From assembly GCA_947500645.1 (NCBI GenBank), contig CANMSD010000001.1, positions 434,001 to 498,000 on the forward strand: a stretch of DNA of 64,000 nt. Direction: 5' to 3'. The notes beneath the pieces are model-generated. The model saw nothing but the letters and a program-made list of their open reading frames with translations. It did no database searches and had not been told where the DNA came from. Positions within the stretch are counted from its first letter, which is position 1; each line of letters opens with the position of its first letter. Source of the stretch: an uncultured Erythrobacter sp. (lineage in GTDB: Bacteria > Pseudomonadota > Alphaproteobacteria > Sphingomonadales > Sphingomonadaceae). Positions 18,351-27,770 of the stretch are shown piece after piece. The position numbers and the translations under genes are program-made.

Positions 18351-18611
18351 ATGGCGCTCATTGATTTTTTGAAGCTAGGTGATCTGGTTGCAACCAAAAA
18401 AGCGCGAATTCTTTTTGGCGTGGTCGGACTTGGGATGCTGTACGGTTTGATAAAGGGTTTGTGGACTGGCGAATTCAACATGCATGGCGATCCATATACA
18501 AGTGACGACCATCCAATTGGCTTTTACGCTTATGCGGCGTTCTTCGCCTTCAATGGATTAGCTGGGCTTACGCTGGCTGTGTTTGCAAAGGATCCAAATT
18601 CTGATCGCTAG
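18351..18611 (+). CDS. Small two-helix membrane protein, unknown
   Basis: An 86-residue protein with two hydrophobic segments (about 20-37 and 58-77) and no motif I recognise; 'TSDDHPIGFYAYAAFFAFNG' lies between and within them. The ATG at 18351 is preferred. A GTG at 18318, overlapping the ETF-QO stop, would add 11 residues. It ends 10 bases before ispE and may be co-transcribed with both neighbours. Confidence 0.6.
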   Translation: MALIDFLKLGDLVATKKARILFGVVGLGMLYGLIKGLWTGEFNMHGDPYTSDDHPIGFYAYAAFFAFNGLAGLTLAVFAKDPNSDR

Positions 18612-18621
18612 AGCGCCCTGA

Positions 18622-19434
18622 GTGACCATCACCGAAACCGCATACGCCAAGATCAATCTCGCGCTGCATGTCCGCAGCCGACGCGAGGATGACTATCACG
18701 AGCTTGAAACGCTATTCGCCTTTGTCGATGCGGGGGACACCCTAAGCGCGCACGATTCCGATCAGGACCGCGTCACGACTGCCGGTGAATTCGCCACAGC
18801 GATTGAAAATCCACTAGATAACCTTGTTGTAAAAGCGCTCGGAGCATTGCCTCGACCGGACGGACTAGACATCACGCTTGAGAAGAACCTGCCTGTTGCA
18901 GCAGGGCTAGGCGGAGGGTCAGCCGACGCGGGCGCGGTATTCCGGCTAGTCGAGCAAATGCACGGCCTACCGGACGACTGGATGGAGCGCGCGGCAAGGC
19001 TCGGCGCAGACGTGCCATGCTGCGTGCGCAGCGAGACCGTAGTCGGGCGAGGCACGGGCACACAGCTTGAGCCGATTGAGAGCGACCTCACGGGCACTCC
19101 CGTCCTGCTCGTCAATCCGCGCATTCCGCTCGCCACTGGCCCAGTTTTCAAGGCATGGGATGGCGAAGATCGCGGCGCGCTGCCCGAAGGAACCGCTCAA
19201 GAAATCGCACTCGCAGGCCGCAACGACCTTGCCAGGCCAGCCATTCAACTCCGTCCGCAAATTGCCGAAGTGCTGGAACAGCTTGAAGGGTCAGAAGCGT
19301 GGCTCGCCAGGATGTCCGGATCGGGTGCGACATGCTTCGCGCTCTATGATAGCGTAGATGCACGCGACAATGCAGCGGGGCAAATCGCCCAAAGCCACCC
19401 AAACTGGTGGCAGCTTTCTGGGGCACTGAGATGA
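18622..19434 (+). CDS. ispE: 4-diphosphocytidyl-2-C-methyl-D-erythritol kinase
   Basis: GHMP kinase of the non-mevalonate (MEP) isoprenoid pathway, phosphorylating CDP-ME with ATP. The N-terminal 'ETAYAKINLALHVRSRREDD' carries the catalytic lysine. The GHMP ATP loop is 'LPVAAGLGGGSADAGAVFRL', and the C-terminal glycine-rich motif is 'ARMSGSGATCFALYD'. Length 270 is slightly short but complete. The start is GTG. The stop overlaps the next gene's start (ATGA). Confidence 0.95.
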   Translation: MTITETAYAKINLALHVRSRREDDYHELETLFAFVDAGDTLSAHDSDQDRVTTAGEFATAIENPLDNLVVKALGALPRPDGLDITLEKNLPVAAGLGGGSADAGAVFRLVEQMHGLPDDWMERAARLGADVPCCVRSETVVGRGTGTQLEPIESDLTGTPVLLVNPRIPLATGPVFKAWDGEDRGALPEGTAQEIALAGRNDLARPAIQLRPQIAEVLEQLEGSEAWLARMSGSGATCFALYDSVDARDNAAGQIAQSHPNWWQLSGALR

Positions 19435-20153
19435 TTGACGATCTACCCTATCGCCAAGTGGGTGACCCTGTACGAGGCGCTCTCGTTTGCGTCGCGGATC
19501 ATGCCTCCAACTTCGTGCCAGAGGATATACCTCTAGGTATTCCAGCGGAGATGCTGGAGAAGCATATCGCCTGGGACATTGGTGTCGGCGGCATCGCGGG
19601 CCGAATGGCGCGGCGGCACAATATCCCCGCGCATCTTGCCGAGGTGAGCCGCCTCGTGGTCGATCTTCACCGAGAGGAGGACCATCCCAATGTTGTCCCG
19701 ACAGAGAGCGACGGGCATCTGATTCCGGGAAATATCGGTGCAGATATCGAAGGGCGGCTGAAACGCTTCTACCGACCTTATCACGATGCACTTGAACAAT
19801 GGCTGGAAGAGGTCGCGCCCAAGCTGATCATCTCGCTGCACAGTTTTACGCCAGAGCTCGAATCGAAGTCGGAAGAGCGCCCTTGGGAGGTCGCGTTGCT
19901 CTACAATGAGGATGATCGCGCCGCGCGGCACGCCATTCGGCTGTTCGGCGAACTTGGGCTCAATGTGGGTGATAACGAGCCCTATTCAGGTAAGGAACTC
20001 AACGCGACGATGAACCGCCATGCCGAGGCGCATGGACGCAATTACTGCGCCATTGAGGTGCGACAAGACCTGATCACGACCCGGGCCGAACAATCCCGCT
20101 GGGCAGCAATGATTGCCGATGTATGCGGAAGGGTTGCACTCGCGCTCGACTAG
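19431..20153 (+). CDS. N-formylglutamate amidohydrolase family protein
   Basis: Member of the N-formylglutamate amidohydrolase (HutG-type FGase) family of metal-dependent hydrolases, 240 residues. Visible are '[16 protein letters not shown]' with a likely metal-binding Asp/His pair, '[20 protein letters not shown]', '[19 protein letters not shown]', and '[10 protein letters not shown]'. No histidine-utilisation genes are nearby, so the substrate may differ from formylglutamate. The start at 19431 forms an ATGA overlap with ispE. Confidence 0.85.
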   Translation: MIDDLPYRQVGDPVRGALVCVADHASNFVPEDIPLGIPAEMLEKHIAWDIGVGGIAGRMARRHNIPAHLAEVSRLVVDLHREEDHPNVVPTESDGHLIPGNIGADIEGRLKRFYRPYHDALEQWLEEVAPKLIISLHSFTPELESKSEERPWEVALLYNEDDRAARHAIRLFGELGLNVGDNEPYSGKELNATMNRHAEAHGRNYCAIEVRQDLITTRAEQSRWAAMIADVCGRVALALD

Positions 20154-20194
20154 AGGCAGTGCAACTGCGCAAACACCACCAATCGGGAAATATT

Positions 20195-21916
20195 ATGTCT
20201 TCGCGCTTCGACAAAGCGAAACTTCCTAGCCGTCACGTCTCGGTCGGCCCTGAACGCGCCCCACACCGTTCCTATTACTACGCGATGGGGATGAGCGAGG
20301 AGCAGATTGCTCGGCCCTTCGTTGCGATCGCCAGCGCAGGCAATGACAGCGCGCCATGCAATACCGCGCTCGATCCGCAAGCGAATATCTGCCGTGAGGG
20401 GGTGATCGCGAATGGAGGAACGCCGCGGCGTTTCAACACTATTACCGTCACGGACGGCATTGCGATGGGCCATCAGGGCATGAAAAGCTCGCTGGTGAGT
20501 CGCGAAGTGATCGCGGACTCGGTCGAGCTTTCGGTGCGCGGTCATTGCTATGATGCGCTGGTTGGCTTCGCTGGTTGCGACAAGAGCCTGCCGGGCATGA
20601 TGATGTCGATGCTGCGTCTCAATGTGCCTTCGATCTTTGTCTATGGCGGATCGATCCTACCTGGCACGTATCACGACAAGGACGTGACCGTTGTCGATGT
20701 GTTCGAGGCGGTCGGTCAACACGCGGCCGGGAACTGTCCTTTGCAAGAGCTGATCGCGCTCGAAAAAGTCGCCTGTCCCGGCCATGGCGCATGCGGCGGT
20801 CAGTTCACGGCCAATACAATGGCCTGTGTCGGCGAAGCGATTGGATTATCGCTGCCAAATAGCAATATGACGCCCGCTCCTTACAAATCGCGAGAGGAAA
20901 TCGCGCGAGCCGCTGGCCATCAGGTGATGGAATTGCTCGAGCGCAACCTGCGACCGCGCGATATCTGCACCAAGGCAGCCTTTGAGAACGCCGCACGGGT
21001 TGTTGCGGCCACAGGCGGATCGACCAACGCCGCGCTGCATTTGCCCGCGATGGCGAGCGAGGCGGGCATCGAGTTCGACTTGTTCGACGTCGCCGAAATC
21101 TTCAAGTCGACACCCTATATCGCCGATCTCAAACCAGGCGGACGCTATGTCGCGAAGGACATGCATGAGGCAGGCGGCGTCTACATGGGTATGAAAACGC
21201 TGCTCGATGGTGGCTTTCTCGATCCCAATCCGATCACCGTCACCGGCAAGACGATTGGCGAGAACATCGAAGAGGTCACCTGGAACCCCGATCAGAAGGT
21301 GTTCTACGAGGTTTCCAATCCGATCACCCCCACCGGCGGCGTTGTCGGCCTGAAGGGCTCGCTCGCGCCCGATGGGGCAATTGTGAAGGTCGCGGGGATG
21401 GAGCGATTGCAGTTTACCGGCCCTGCGCGCGTTTTCGATTGCGAGGAAGACGCGTTTGAGGCGGTCGAGAATCGCGATATTGCGGAAGGCTGCGTGATCA
21501 TCATTCGTTATGAAGGGCCAAAAGGCGGCCCCGGCATGCGCGAAATGCTTTCCACCACTGCTGCGCTGTACGGACAGGGCATGGGTGAGAAGGTTGCTCT
21601 GATCACCGACGGGCGCTTCTCCGGCGCAACGCGCGGCTTCTGCATCGGTCATGTCGGGCCAGAGGCGGCCGATTGCGGCCCGATCGCCTTGGTAGAGGAC
21701 GGTGACGAGATCGCGATTGATGCCGAGGCGGGAACGATCGACCTCAATGTCGAGGAAGACGTGTTGGCAGAGCGGCGCAAGGCATGGACCGCGCGCACCA
21801 ATGATTACCAATCTGGCACCCTGTGGCGCTATGCACAAAACGTCGGCCCAGCGAGCAAGGGCGCGCTGACGCATCCAGGCGCGGCGAAGGAAACCCATGT
21901 TTTTGCGGATATTTAG
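20195..21916 (+). CDS. ilvD: Dihydroxy-acid dehydratase
   Basis: Iron-sulfur enzyme of branched-chain amino acid synthesis, converting dihydroxy-isovalerate and its homologue to the 2-oxo acids. The cluster cysteines lie in '[14 protein letters not shown]', '[14 protein letters not shown]' and '[14 protein letters not shown]'. The C-terminal '[20 protein letters not shown]' is also typical. I chose the ATG at 20195 ([15 protein letters not shown]), preceded by 'CGGGAAA'; the frame is open upstream. The last 20 bases overlap the lipoprotein gene in another frame. Confidence 0.96.
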   Translation: MSSRFDKAKLPSRHVSVGPERAPHRSYYYAMGMSEEQIARPFVAIASAGNDSAPCNTALDPQANICREGVIANGGTPRRFNTITVTDGIAMGHQGMKSSLVSREVIADSVELSVRGHCYDALVGFAGCDKSLPGMMMSMLRLNVPSIFVYGGSILPGTYHDKDVTVVDVFEAVGQHAAGNCPLQELIALEKVACPGHGACGGQFTANTMACVGEAIGLSLPNSNMTPAPYKSREEIARAAGHQVMELLERNLRPRDICTKAAFENAARVVAATGGSTNAALHLPAMASEAGIEFDLFDVAEIFKSTPYIADLKPGGRYVAKDMHEAGGVYMGMKTLLDGGFLDPNPITVTGKTIGENIEEVTWNPDQKVFYEVSNPITPTGGVVGLKGSLAPDGAIVKVAGMERLQFTGPARVFDCEEDAFEAVENRDIAEGCVIIIRYEGPKGGPGMREMLSTTAALYGQGMGEKVALITDGRFSGATRGFCIGHVGPEAADCGPIALVEDGDEIAIDAEAGTIDLNVEEDVLAERRKAWTARTNDYQSGTLWRYAQNVGPASKGALTHPGAAKETHVFADI

Positions 21917-22259
21917 TGCCGGTCTTCTCGCCCTCGCGCTCACTTCATGCGGGGCGGAGGCGGGTGCGCCGGAAGGCACGAACATCGATTGCGCGATTGG
22001 TGCAGGAGCGGATTACTCAACCGTTTGCACGATTGAGCGGGTTTCGGACGAGGAGGGGGATGTCCTCCTGCTCCATCACCCCGACGGAGGCTTTCGCCGC
22101 CTCACATATAAAGTTCAGACCGGCGAGCTATCGACGGTGGACGGCGCAGATCTTCTCGAAGATCGATCGCTGGAACCGGGCAAGGCGCGCGAGTTCGCGA
22201 TCGGAGAAGACCGCTATCTGGTTCCGATTGAGCTTTTGGTGGGCGAGACATCACGGTGA
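21897..22259 (+). CDS. Small lipoprotein, unknown function
   Basis: A 120-residue protein with a lipoprotein signal ('[17 protein letters not shown]', lipobox LTSC, Cys18), so anchored in the inner or outer membrane. Two more cysteines (in '[10 protein letters not shown]' and '[10 protein letters not shown]') may form a disulfide. The rest is rich in acidic residues; '[17 protein letters not shown]' has no known motif for me. It overlaps ilvD by 20 bases and the following repair enzyme by 4, so it is embedded in the operon. Confidence 0.72.
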   Translation: MFLRIFSAGLLALALTSCGAEAGAPEGTNIDCAIGAGADYSTVCTIERVSDEEGDVLLLHHPDGGFRRLTYKVQTGELSTVDGADLLEDRSLEPGKAREFAIGEDRYLVPIELLVGETSR

Positions 22260-23653
22260 ATGCGGCGAGCGACCACCAAATTCTCTCCGTCGCGCAGATG
22301 CAGGCCGCAGAGCAGGTCATTTTCGACACAGGGATCACAGTCGATGAATTGATGGCCGTGGCGGCGGGTGGAGCGGCAGAATGGATCCGCCGCGTCGCAG
22401 CGGGACGATCCGTTACCGTGCTGTGCGGGCCGGGCAATAACGGCGGTGACGGCTATGTGATCGCGCAAAACCTGCTCAAAGCGGGTAATGAAGTCACAGT
22501 GGTGGCGCCCATGCCCCCGACGAGTGATGCGGCCAAGAATGCGCGCAACGCTTTCAAAGGAAAAATGTTTGGCTCGGGCGGAAGTACTCGCGGAGAGGTG
22601 TTCGTGGATTGCCTGTTCGGCTCGGGTCTCTCTCGCGCTCTTTCCGGAGAACACGCGCTCCTGCTGCGTGATTTGGCCAAACGGCATGCGATGCGCATTG
22701 CGGTTGACCTGCCATCCGGGGTCGAAAGCGATAGTGGCGCCACGCTCAACGATCACCTGCCAAAATACGACCTGACTTTGGCTCTTGGCGCGTGGAAGTT
22801 TGCCCATTGGCAGCTGCCGGCACGCGGAGTCATGGGGACATTGCGGCTCGTTCCGATCGGTGTGGAGCCAGTGGAGGGCGCTGCGCAGTTGGTCGGAAAA
22901 CCATCGCTCCGCGCGCCATCAGCAGACGCGCACAAATACACACGAGGACTTTGCGCCATTGTCGGCGGCGCTATGCCGGGTGCGAGCGTGCTTGCGAGCG
23001 AGGCGGCGATGCGCGCAGGGGCTGGCTATGTGAAATTGCTTTCCGATACCGCACCGAACGTGCCTTCTGGGTTGGTGGTGAATGACGCGCCGCTGCGCGA
23101 TGCCCTTTCGGATGATCGGATCGAAGCAGTGCTAATGGGCCCTGGCCTCGGTCGAGACGCTAACGCACGGGATCGGTTGCGCACAGCACTGGCTCAATCA
23201 CAGAAGATCGTGCTCGATGCCGATGCGTTGGTCCTGCTTCAGCCAGAGATGCTGCCGAAGCACGCCAAAATTATCGCCACTCCGCATGATGGAGAGCTTG
23301 AGACGCTTTGCAAAAGCTTCGCCGTCATAGCCGAGGGGCGAAGGGCGCGCGCTCAGGCGCTTGCTGCAGCGAGCGGCATGGTCGTGCTTGCCAAGGGGCC
23401 GGATACGGTGGTCGCCGCGCCCGATGGCAGGCTTGCGCTTGGGGCACCTGCGCCGAGCTGGCTGTCCGTCGCAGGGACTGGCGATGTGCTCGCGGGGATT
23501 GCAGTCAGCCGGATGGCGAGTGGTTCCGATGCGTTCACAGCGGCAAAGGAAGCAGTCTGGCTGCACGGCGAGGCGGCGCGGATGTGCGGCCCGGCATTCA
23601 CCGCAGACGATCTTGCCCAGAGCGTCTCTGGCGCTATCGGCACGTGCTTGTGA
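22256..23653 (+). CDS. nnr: Bifunctional NAD(P)HX epimerase / ADP-dependent dehydratase
   Basis: Metabolite-repair enzyme that restores damaged, hydrated NAD(P)H. The N-terminal YjeF epimerase domain (about 1-210) has 'VLCGPGNNGGDGYVIAQNL' and 'IAVDLPSGVESDSG'. The C-terminal ribokinase-like dehydratase domain (about 225-460) has 'LMGPGLGRD', 'VLDADALVLL' and the anion-hole block 'LSVAGTGDVLAGIAVSRM'. The fused two-domain length of 465 is typical. Start is a GTG overlapping the lipoprotein stop; the gene end overlaps the next start by 4 bases. Confidence 0.95.
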   Translation: MNAASDHQILSVAQMQAAEQVIFDTGITVDELMAVAAGGAAEWIRRVAAGRSVTVLCGPGNNGGDGYVIAQNLLKAGNEVTVVAPMPPTSDAAKNARNAFKGKMFGSGGSTRGEVFVDCLFGSGLSRALSGEHALLLRDLAKRHAMRIAVDLPSGVESDSGATLNDHLPKYDLTLALGAWKFAHWQLPARGVMGTLRLVPIGVEPVEGAAQLVGKPSLRAPSADAHKYTRGLCAIVGGAMPGASVLASEAAMRAGAGYVKLLSDTAPNVPSGLVVNDAPLRDALSDDRIEAVLMGPGLGRDANARDRLRTALAQSQKIVLDADALVLLQPEMLPKHAKIIATPHDGELETLCKSFAVIAEGRRARAQALAAASGMVVLAKGPDTVVAAPDGRLALGAPAPSWLSVAGTGDVLAGIAVSRMASGSDAFTAAKEAVWLHGEAARMCGPAFTADDLAQSVSGAIGTCL

Positions 23654-24846
23654 GCGACACTGCAAGAATCGTCCGCCTCGCCGCGAAGGGCGACGGGGCC
23701 ACAGCCGATGGTCAGCACTACAAGGGGGCGCTGCCGGGCGATACGATTGCTGACGATGGTAGCGTCATGCGCGGCCCCGAACATGTAGAACCACTGTGTC
23801 AGCATTTTGAGCGCTGCGGCGGATGTCAGCTGCAACATGCCAGCGAAGATCTCTTGCGCGAATTTGTGCGTTCGCGCGTCGTCAATGCCGCCGAGGGGCA
23901 GGGGATCGACGTGGGCGATCTGCTGCCTACGCACCTCTCGCCGCCAGAAAGCCGCCGCCGCGCGACCTTTCACGCCTTGCGCACCGCGAAAGGCGCTGTG
24001 ATCGGTTTTCGCGAGAGCGGCTCGCACAAAATCGTCGATCTGGCCGAGTGTCCTGTTCTTGTCCCAGACATAACAGCATTGATTGCGCCTTTGCGTGGCT
24101 TCGTCGCGGCGCACGGGGGCAAGGCGCCGGTCGATATAGCGCTCGCTCTGTCTGACCAAGGCGTTGATTGCAGCATGGCCAACCTTAAGCTCGAGGGCTT
24201 GGAAGCGACTGAAGCGGCGTTAGATTTCGCTCGGGATCAAGGGCTTGCACGGCTGTCGATTGATCAGGGATATGGTTCGGAGACGGTGTGGGAGCCCGAG
24301 CCGGTAAGCATTACCTTGTCCGGCCTACCAGTACCCATGCCCACAGGAACCTTCCTCCAGGCCACGCGCGATGCTGAGGCGCTGATGGTCGCGGACGCGA
24401 AGGATTGGCTCGAGGGCGCGGGCGTGGTCGCCGACCTGTTTTCAGGTCTGGGCACATTTGCGTTTGGACTGGCTGAGGGGCGAAGAGTGCTCGCAGTCGA
24501 GGCCGAGCGAGCTGCGCATCTGGCTTGCAAGGTAGCAGCAGCGCGCAGCCCGTTGGAAGTGCACAGCCTCCACCGCGACCTGTTCCGCAACCCGCTCGAT
24601 GCCAAGGAAATCAGCCGGTTCGGTGCAGCATTGCTCGATCCTCCGCGCGCGGGGGCTCGCGAACAGGTCAAGCAGATCGCGGAGAGCACACTCGAGCGGG
24701 TGGTCTATGTCAGCTGCAATCCGTCGAGCTGGGCGCGCGACGCGGCGAGACTGGTCGAAGCAGGTTTCAAACTCGCCAAACTGCGCCCGGTGGGCCAATT
24801 CCGCTGGTCAACACATGTGGAACTGGCGAGCTACTTCACACGCTAG
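23650..24846 (+). CDS. TrmA/RlmD-type RNA (uracil-C5)-methyltransferase
   Basis: SAM-dependent enzyme methylating C5 of a uridine in RNA, most likely 23S rRNA (RlmD/RlmC type). [4Fe-4S] ligands are seen in 'CQHFERCGGCQLQHA' and in 'DLAECPVLVP'. The SAM site is 'DLFSGLGTFAFGLAEG'. 'LLDPPRAGAREQV' and the catalytic cysteine in 'VVYVSCNPSSWARDA' complete the set. An open frame extends upstream through nnr, but the GTG at 23650 gives the right N-terminus with a short TRAM-like segment. Its end overlaps the converging hydrolase gene by 4 bases. Confidence 0.92.
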   Translation: MSDTARIVRLAAKGDGATADGQHYKGALPGDTIADDGSVMRGPEHVEPLCQHFERCGGCQLQHASEDLLREFVRSRVVNAAEGQGIDVGDLLPTHLSPPESRRRATFHALRTAKGAVIGFRESGSHKIVDLAECPVLVPDITALIAPLRGFVAAHGGKAPVDIALALSDQGVDCSMANLKLEGLEATEAALDFARDQGLARLSIDQGYGSETVWEPEPVSITLSGLPVPMPTGTFLQATRDAEALMVADAKDWLEGAGVVADLFSGLGTFAFGLAEGRRVLAVEAERAAHLACKVAAARSPLEVHSLHRDLFRNPLDAKEISRFGAALLDPPRAGAREQVKQIAESTLERVVYVSCNPSSWARDAARLVEAGFKLAKLRPVGQFRWSTHVELASYFTR

Positions 24847-25622
24847 GCACGCAGCCCGGCGAGAATTTGCTCGCGCAGCCATTCCTCCGCATGCGGCTCA
24901 ACATAGGAATGCCCAGCGCCATCGCAGCGCTCTATTCGCGGGTCGTTCGTGTCCCAAACGGATGCGAACATCTGCGCGGTACGATCATCGCCAGCGAGCA
25001 GGATGCGGACATGCCCCTCGAACGCCTCGAGCCCTTCGCGCATTTCATCTGCTAATGTTGAAGAAGCGGGTTTAGGCGCGACGGATTTCGTCAGCCCGCG
25101 CATCAGTTTGCGCAGGTTCACCCCGCCGCTCAGCAAGCGTTTGACCTCGCTTGGGTTCTTGAGTTTTTCCCGGTATCGCGCGCGGATCGCCTCAGGCGGC
25201 GGTGTGCTGTCGTCGCCATTGTCTTCGATGGTCCAGGGATTGGACAGGATCAGCCCGTCGCATTCCGCGCCTTTCGCGAGCATCAAGGCAGAGGCTGCGT
25301 CGCAATTGCCGAAGCCGATAATTCGGTCGAGCTGCGGAGCTATCGCCTGAAATGCGTGGATCGCCGCCTTTATGTCGCCCTTCGACTTGCGAAAGCCGCG
25401 ATTCTCTCCCTCACTGTCGCCGACGCCGCGTCGATCGAAGCGAAACACAGGAAAGCCCGCTCGCGCAATACTTGCTGCCAGCTTGGCCTGGCCCGAGAAA
25501 GCGCCTGCACGGATTTCATTGCCGCCACTGACGATCAACAGACCTGTCGTGCCCGGCGCAGTATCCAGCGTCCCCGCGCATTTGAGGCGACCGCAGCCGA
25601 AGTCGAGGTGCAGGCGGCTCAT
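24843..25622 (-). CDS. Exosortase A system-associated hydrolase 1
   Basis: Alpha/beta hydrolase of the TIGR03100 type, found only with XrtA exopolysaccharide loci; its substrate is unknown. Visible are 'GLLIVSGGNEIRAGAFSGQA', the 'VFRFDRRGVGDSEGENRG' turn, and 'IIGFGNCDAASALMLAKGA', where the nucleophile position carries cysteine instead of serine, as in the family. The C-terminal histidine is in 'CDGAGHSYV'. It overlaps hydrolase 2 upstream by 4 bases and forms the end of the leftward arm of the locus. Confidence 0.9.
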   Translation of the reverse strand: MSRLHLDFGCGRLKCAGTLDTAPGTTGLLIVSGGNEIRAGAFSGQAKLAASIARAGFPVFRFDRRGVGDSEGENRGFRKSKGDIKAAIHAFQAIAPQLDRIIGFGNCDAASALMLAKGAECDGLILSNPWTIEDNGDDSTPPPEAIRARYREKLKNPSEVKRLLSGGVNLRKLMRGLTKSVAPKPASSTLADEMREGLEAFEGHVRILLAGDDRTAQMFASVWDTNDPRIERCDGAGHSYVEPHAEEWLREQILAGLRA

Positions 25623-26299
25623 GGTGTGGCTAGCTCCTCAACGATCAGTCTAGCGAGGGCTTCGGCTTGCTCTGGATCTTCATCCGGCTCAGCGCGCAGC
25701 CACAACCCGCGACCGCCGACATCGCTCTGAGTGATTTCAACGAGGTGCTGAGCTCCATCGCCATCTGCTGCAGCCAGTTCGCCGAAAAGCCCTGCTCCAA
25801 TGTCATAGCCCGCAAGATTGAAGCCTTTTTCGCACCCTTCCACCATCAGCTCTTCGCTGCTGATAGCCTGGTCCTCTTCGCGCGCTGATATCACGGCCGC
25901 GCGGATCATTCCGCGCAACTGTTTCGCGCCGGTTTGCGGGGCGTACTTCCAACCTGGAACATCATCAGGGGCTAGCATGGCCCCGCTGCGGAATGTGAGT
26001 ATATGGGAGGCACCCAGATCAGTCGCTGCAGCAACAATCGCCGTGCGCCAACTCGCTAAAGTCTGTTCGCTTAGAGGCTGCAGGCTCTCATTCCAGCCTG
26101 GTAAGTCCGGCAGCAAACTATCGATCTGCGCTTCATCAAGGCGGCGCATGATTTCAATCATTTGCCGGCGAAACTTGTTATGCTCGTCAAACAGCGGTGG
26201 GATCATCAGGATATTCGTCCCGCGATCCTTCTTCATGGTGACCAGCAATTCGCTCGCAGTTTCGCCGCCGGGAAGCGGACAAGCCCAATCCTGCAGCAC
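25619..26299 (-). CDS. Exosortase A system-associated hydrolase 2, divergent
   Basis: A 226-residue alpha/beta-hydrolase-like protein in the place of hydrolase 2 (TIGR03101) of XrtA loci. Blocks that align with that family are 'IPPLFDEHNKFRRQMIEIMR', 'SLLPDLPGWNESLQPL' and 'ILTFRSGAMLAP'. At the last of these, the nucleophile elbow has no Ser, Cys or Asp in the usual place, so catalysis as a normal hydrolase is doubtful. It lies 8 bases after the acyl carrier protein gene and overlaps hydrolase 1. Confidence 0.75.
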   Translation of the reverse strand: MLQDWACPLPGGETASELLVTMKKDRGTNILMIPPLFDEHNKFRRQMIEIMRRLDEAQIDSLLPDLPGWNESLQPLSEQTLASWRTAIVAAATDLGASHILTFRSGAMLAPDDVPGWKYAPQTGAKQLRGMIRAAVISAREEDQAISSEELMVEGCEKGFNLAGYDIGAGLFGELAAADGDGAQHLVEITQSDVGGRGLWLRAEPDEDPEQAEALARLIVEELATP

Positions 26300-26307
26300 G
26301 AGCGCAA

Positions 26308-26589
26308 TCAGCCTTCGATGATCTTGGCCTCGGCAAAGGCGAGCAGCCCGCCATAGGCCTCTAGCATTTCGCCATCGACATCATCGTCTTCAATCACGAT
26401 GTCGAGCCGGTCTTCCATCTCGGTCAGCAGGCCAGCCACGGCCATGGAATCGAGTTCAGGCAGATGGCCAAAAAGACCGGTGTCGGGTGTAAATTCCGCA
26501 ACTTGATCGGTATCGAGGCCCAAAACGTCGGCGATAATCGCCTTAAGATCGCGATCGATAGCCGCTCGGCTCTTGCCTATTCCCGACAT
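26308..26589 (-). CDS. Acyl carrier protein of the XrtA locus
   Basis: A 93-residue acyl carrier protein. The phosphopantetheine serine is in 'LPELDSMAVAGLLTEMED', followed by the acidic helix 'IVIEDDDVDGEMLEAYGGLL'. It is distinct from the fatty-acid AcpP and belongs with the XrtA-associated AMP-ligase, which probably loads it. I use the ATG at 26589 (MSGIGKSR...); an ATG at 26625 would add 12 residues. Confidence 0.88.
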   Translation of the reverse strand: MSGIGKSRAAIDRDLKAIIADVLGLDTDQVAEFTPDTGLFGHLPELDSMAVAGLLTEMEDRLDIVIEDDDVDGEMLEAYGGLLAFAEAKIIEG

Positions 26590-26687
26590 GTCCGTCGGTG
26601 TCTCAGTGGCCGAATTGCTGCACATGGACCCCTAGTTCCCCGATTATCGCCCCATTTGGCGGGGCAGCTCGAATTTGGGCGCTCGCC

Positions 26688-27770
26688 TTAGCTCTGCGCC
26701 TCACGCGGCGCAAGCATTTGGGTCATTGCGCGCGCTTTCCGCTTCGCAAGCGCAGACCAGGCGCGCGGTTGACGCGGGTCGAGGCAATCGATCCGGTGTC
26801 GCAGTCTGACTTGCTCCATCCAGTCGGCTTTGTAGGGCTGATCGCCCGTGCCGAAGTCAACCAGATCGACCTTGTCACGGTCTATAACATGCTCGAACAG
26901 TGCGGCGCTTAGCGTAGTGCCTGCGGATAGCTTCTTGTGGCTCTCTAGATGCGCTAGCTTGTGGATGTAGGCGCAGTGGTTTTCGACGGTCCAGCACTGT
27001 GCGGCCACCGCTTCACCCTCGTGATAGGCTAAACCCAAACGCAAGCGACCAGCCTCGCCCTCTGCCCGGGCGAATTCACGCAGCATCCCAGGCTGATCCT
27101 CGGCGGGTTTCCAGCTGGCGGAATAAATCCGCTCATAATCGATCCAGACTTGTTCGTCGAAGTGTTCGAGCACCTCGACATTTACTTTCTTCGCCTTGCG
27201 CTTCAGCGTCGTGCGCATCTTGCCCGGGCGCTCGGCCCAATATTCGGCAAAACTGCGCCCATCTACCGACAGCACGTGATTAAGATCACAGGGCCGCGTC
27301 TCGACCTGCCAGCCAGCTTCGGAAAAGGCCTTGGCAAGCCGCTCACTCGAACCATCCTCCTCGGGGACTGGCTCCAGCGTGACACGATATCCGCGCGTCC
27401 TCAGTTGCCGAGCAATCTCGACCAGCAAACGGTCTCCACGCTCGCCTTGGGGAGCCAATTGCCTCCAGGTGAAGCTGTACCAATTGCGCAGCGGAGTGAT
27501 GTGGCCGTTCTCCTCCGTCAGTGCGAGGGCAGCGTGTTGATCGGTATCGTCAGCAATCGCAATCAGCGGCCTCAAGCCGGTATCGGCCAGCAGAGAATAC
27601 CATTCCGCCCGGTCGAAGGGCGAGGACACACAGGCACCTTCGCCTTGATGACACAGGTCAAACAAGACGTTAACGCTGTCGTGATACCTCGCTTCGATCA
27701 CTCGATGGTGCCCTTTTCCGGAATATTCATGCCAAGCGAACCCGATCCGACAGTCCGTCCGCTGGACCAT
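26688..27770 (-). CDS. CelD/GNAT-type acyltransferase of the XrtA locus
   Basis: Acyltransferase of the CelD/BcsL (Acetyltransf_6) GNAT type, about 325-360 residues. Recognisable are 'SSPFDRAEWYSLLADTG' near the N-terminus, 'GKMRTTLKRKAKKVNVEVL', 'YERIYSASWKPAEDQPGMLR' and 'KLSAGTTLSAALFEHVI' with 'VDFGTGDQPYKADWM'. It likely transfers an acyl or aminoacyl group to a sugar or lipid in polysaccharide synthesis. The start is open: ATGs at 27770 and 27845 overlap the divergent AMP-ligase gene, while a TTG at 27665 would not. None has a clear ribosome site. Confidence 0.8.
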   Translation of the reverse strand: MVQRTDCRIGFAWHEYSGKGHHRVIEARYHDSVNVLFDLCHQGEGACVSSPFDRAEWYSLLADTGLRPLIAIADDTDQHAALALTEENGHITPLRNWYSFTWRQLAPQGERGDRLLVEIARQLRTRGYRVTLEPVPEEDGSSERLAKAFSEAGWQVETRPCDLNHVLSVDGRSFAEYWAERPGKMRTTLKRKAKKVNVEVLEHFDEQVWIDYERIYSASWKPAEDQPGMLREFARAEGEAGRLRLGLAYHEGEAVAAQCWTVENHCAYIHKLAHLESHKKLSAGTTLSAALFEHVIDRDKVDLVDFGTGDQPYKADWMEQVRLRHRIDCLDPRQPRAWSALAKRKARAMTQMLAPREAQS

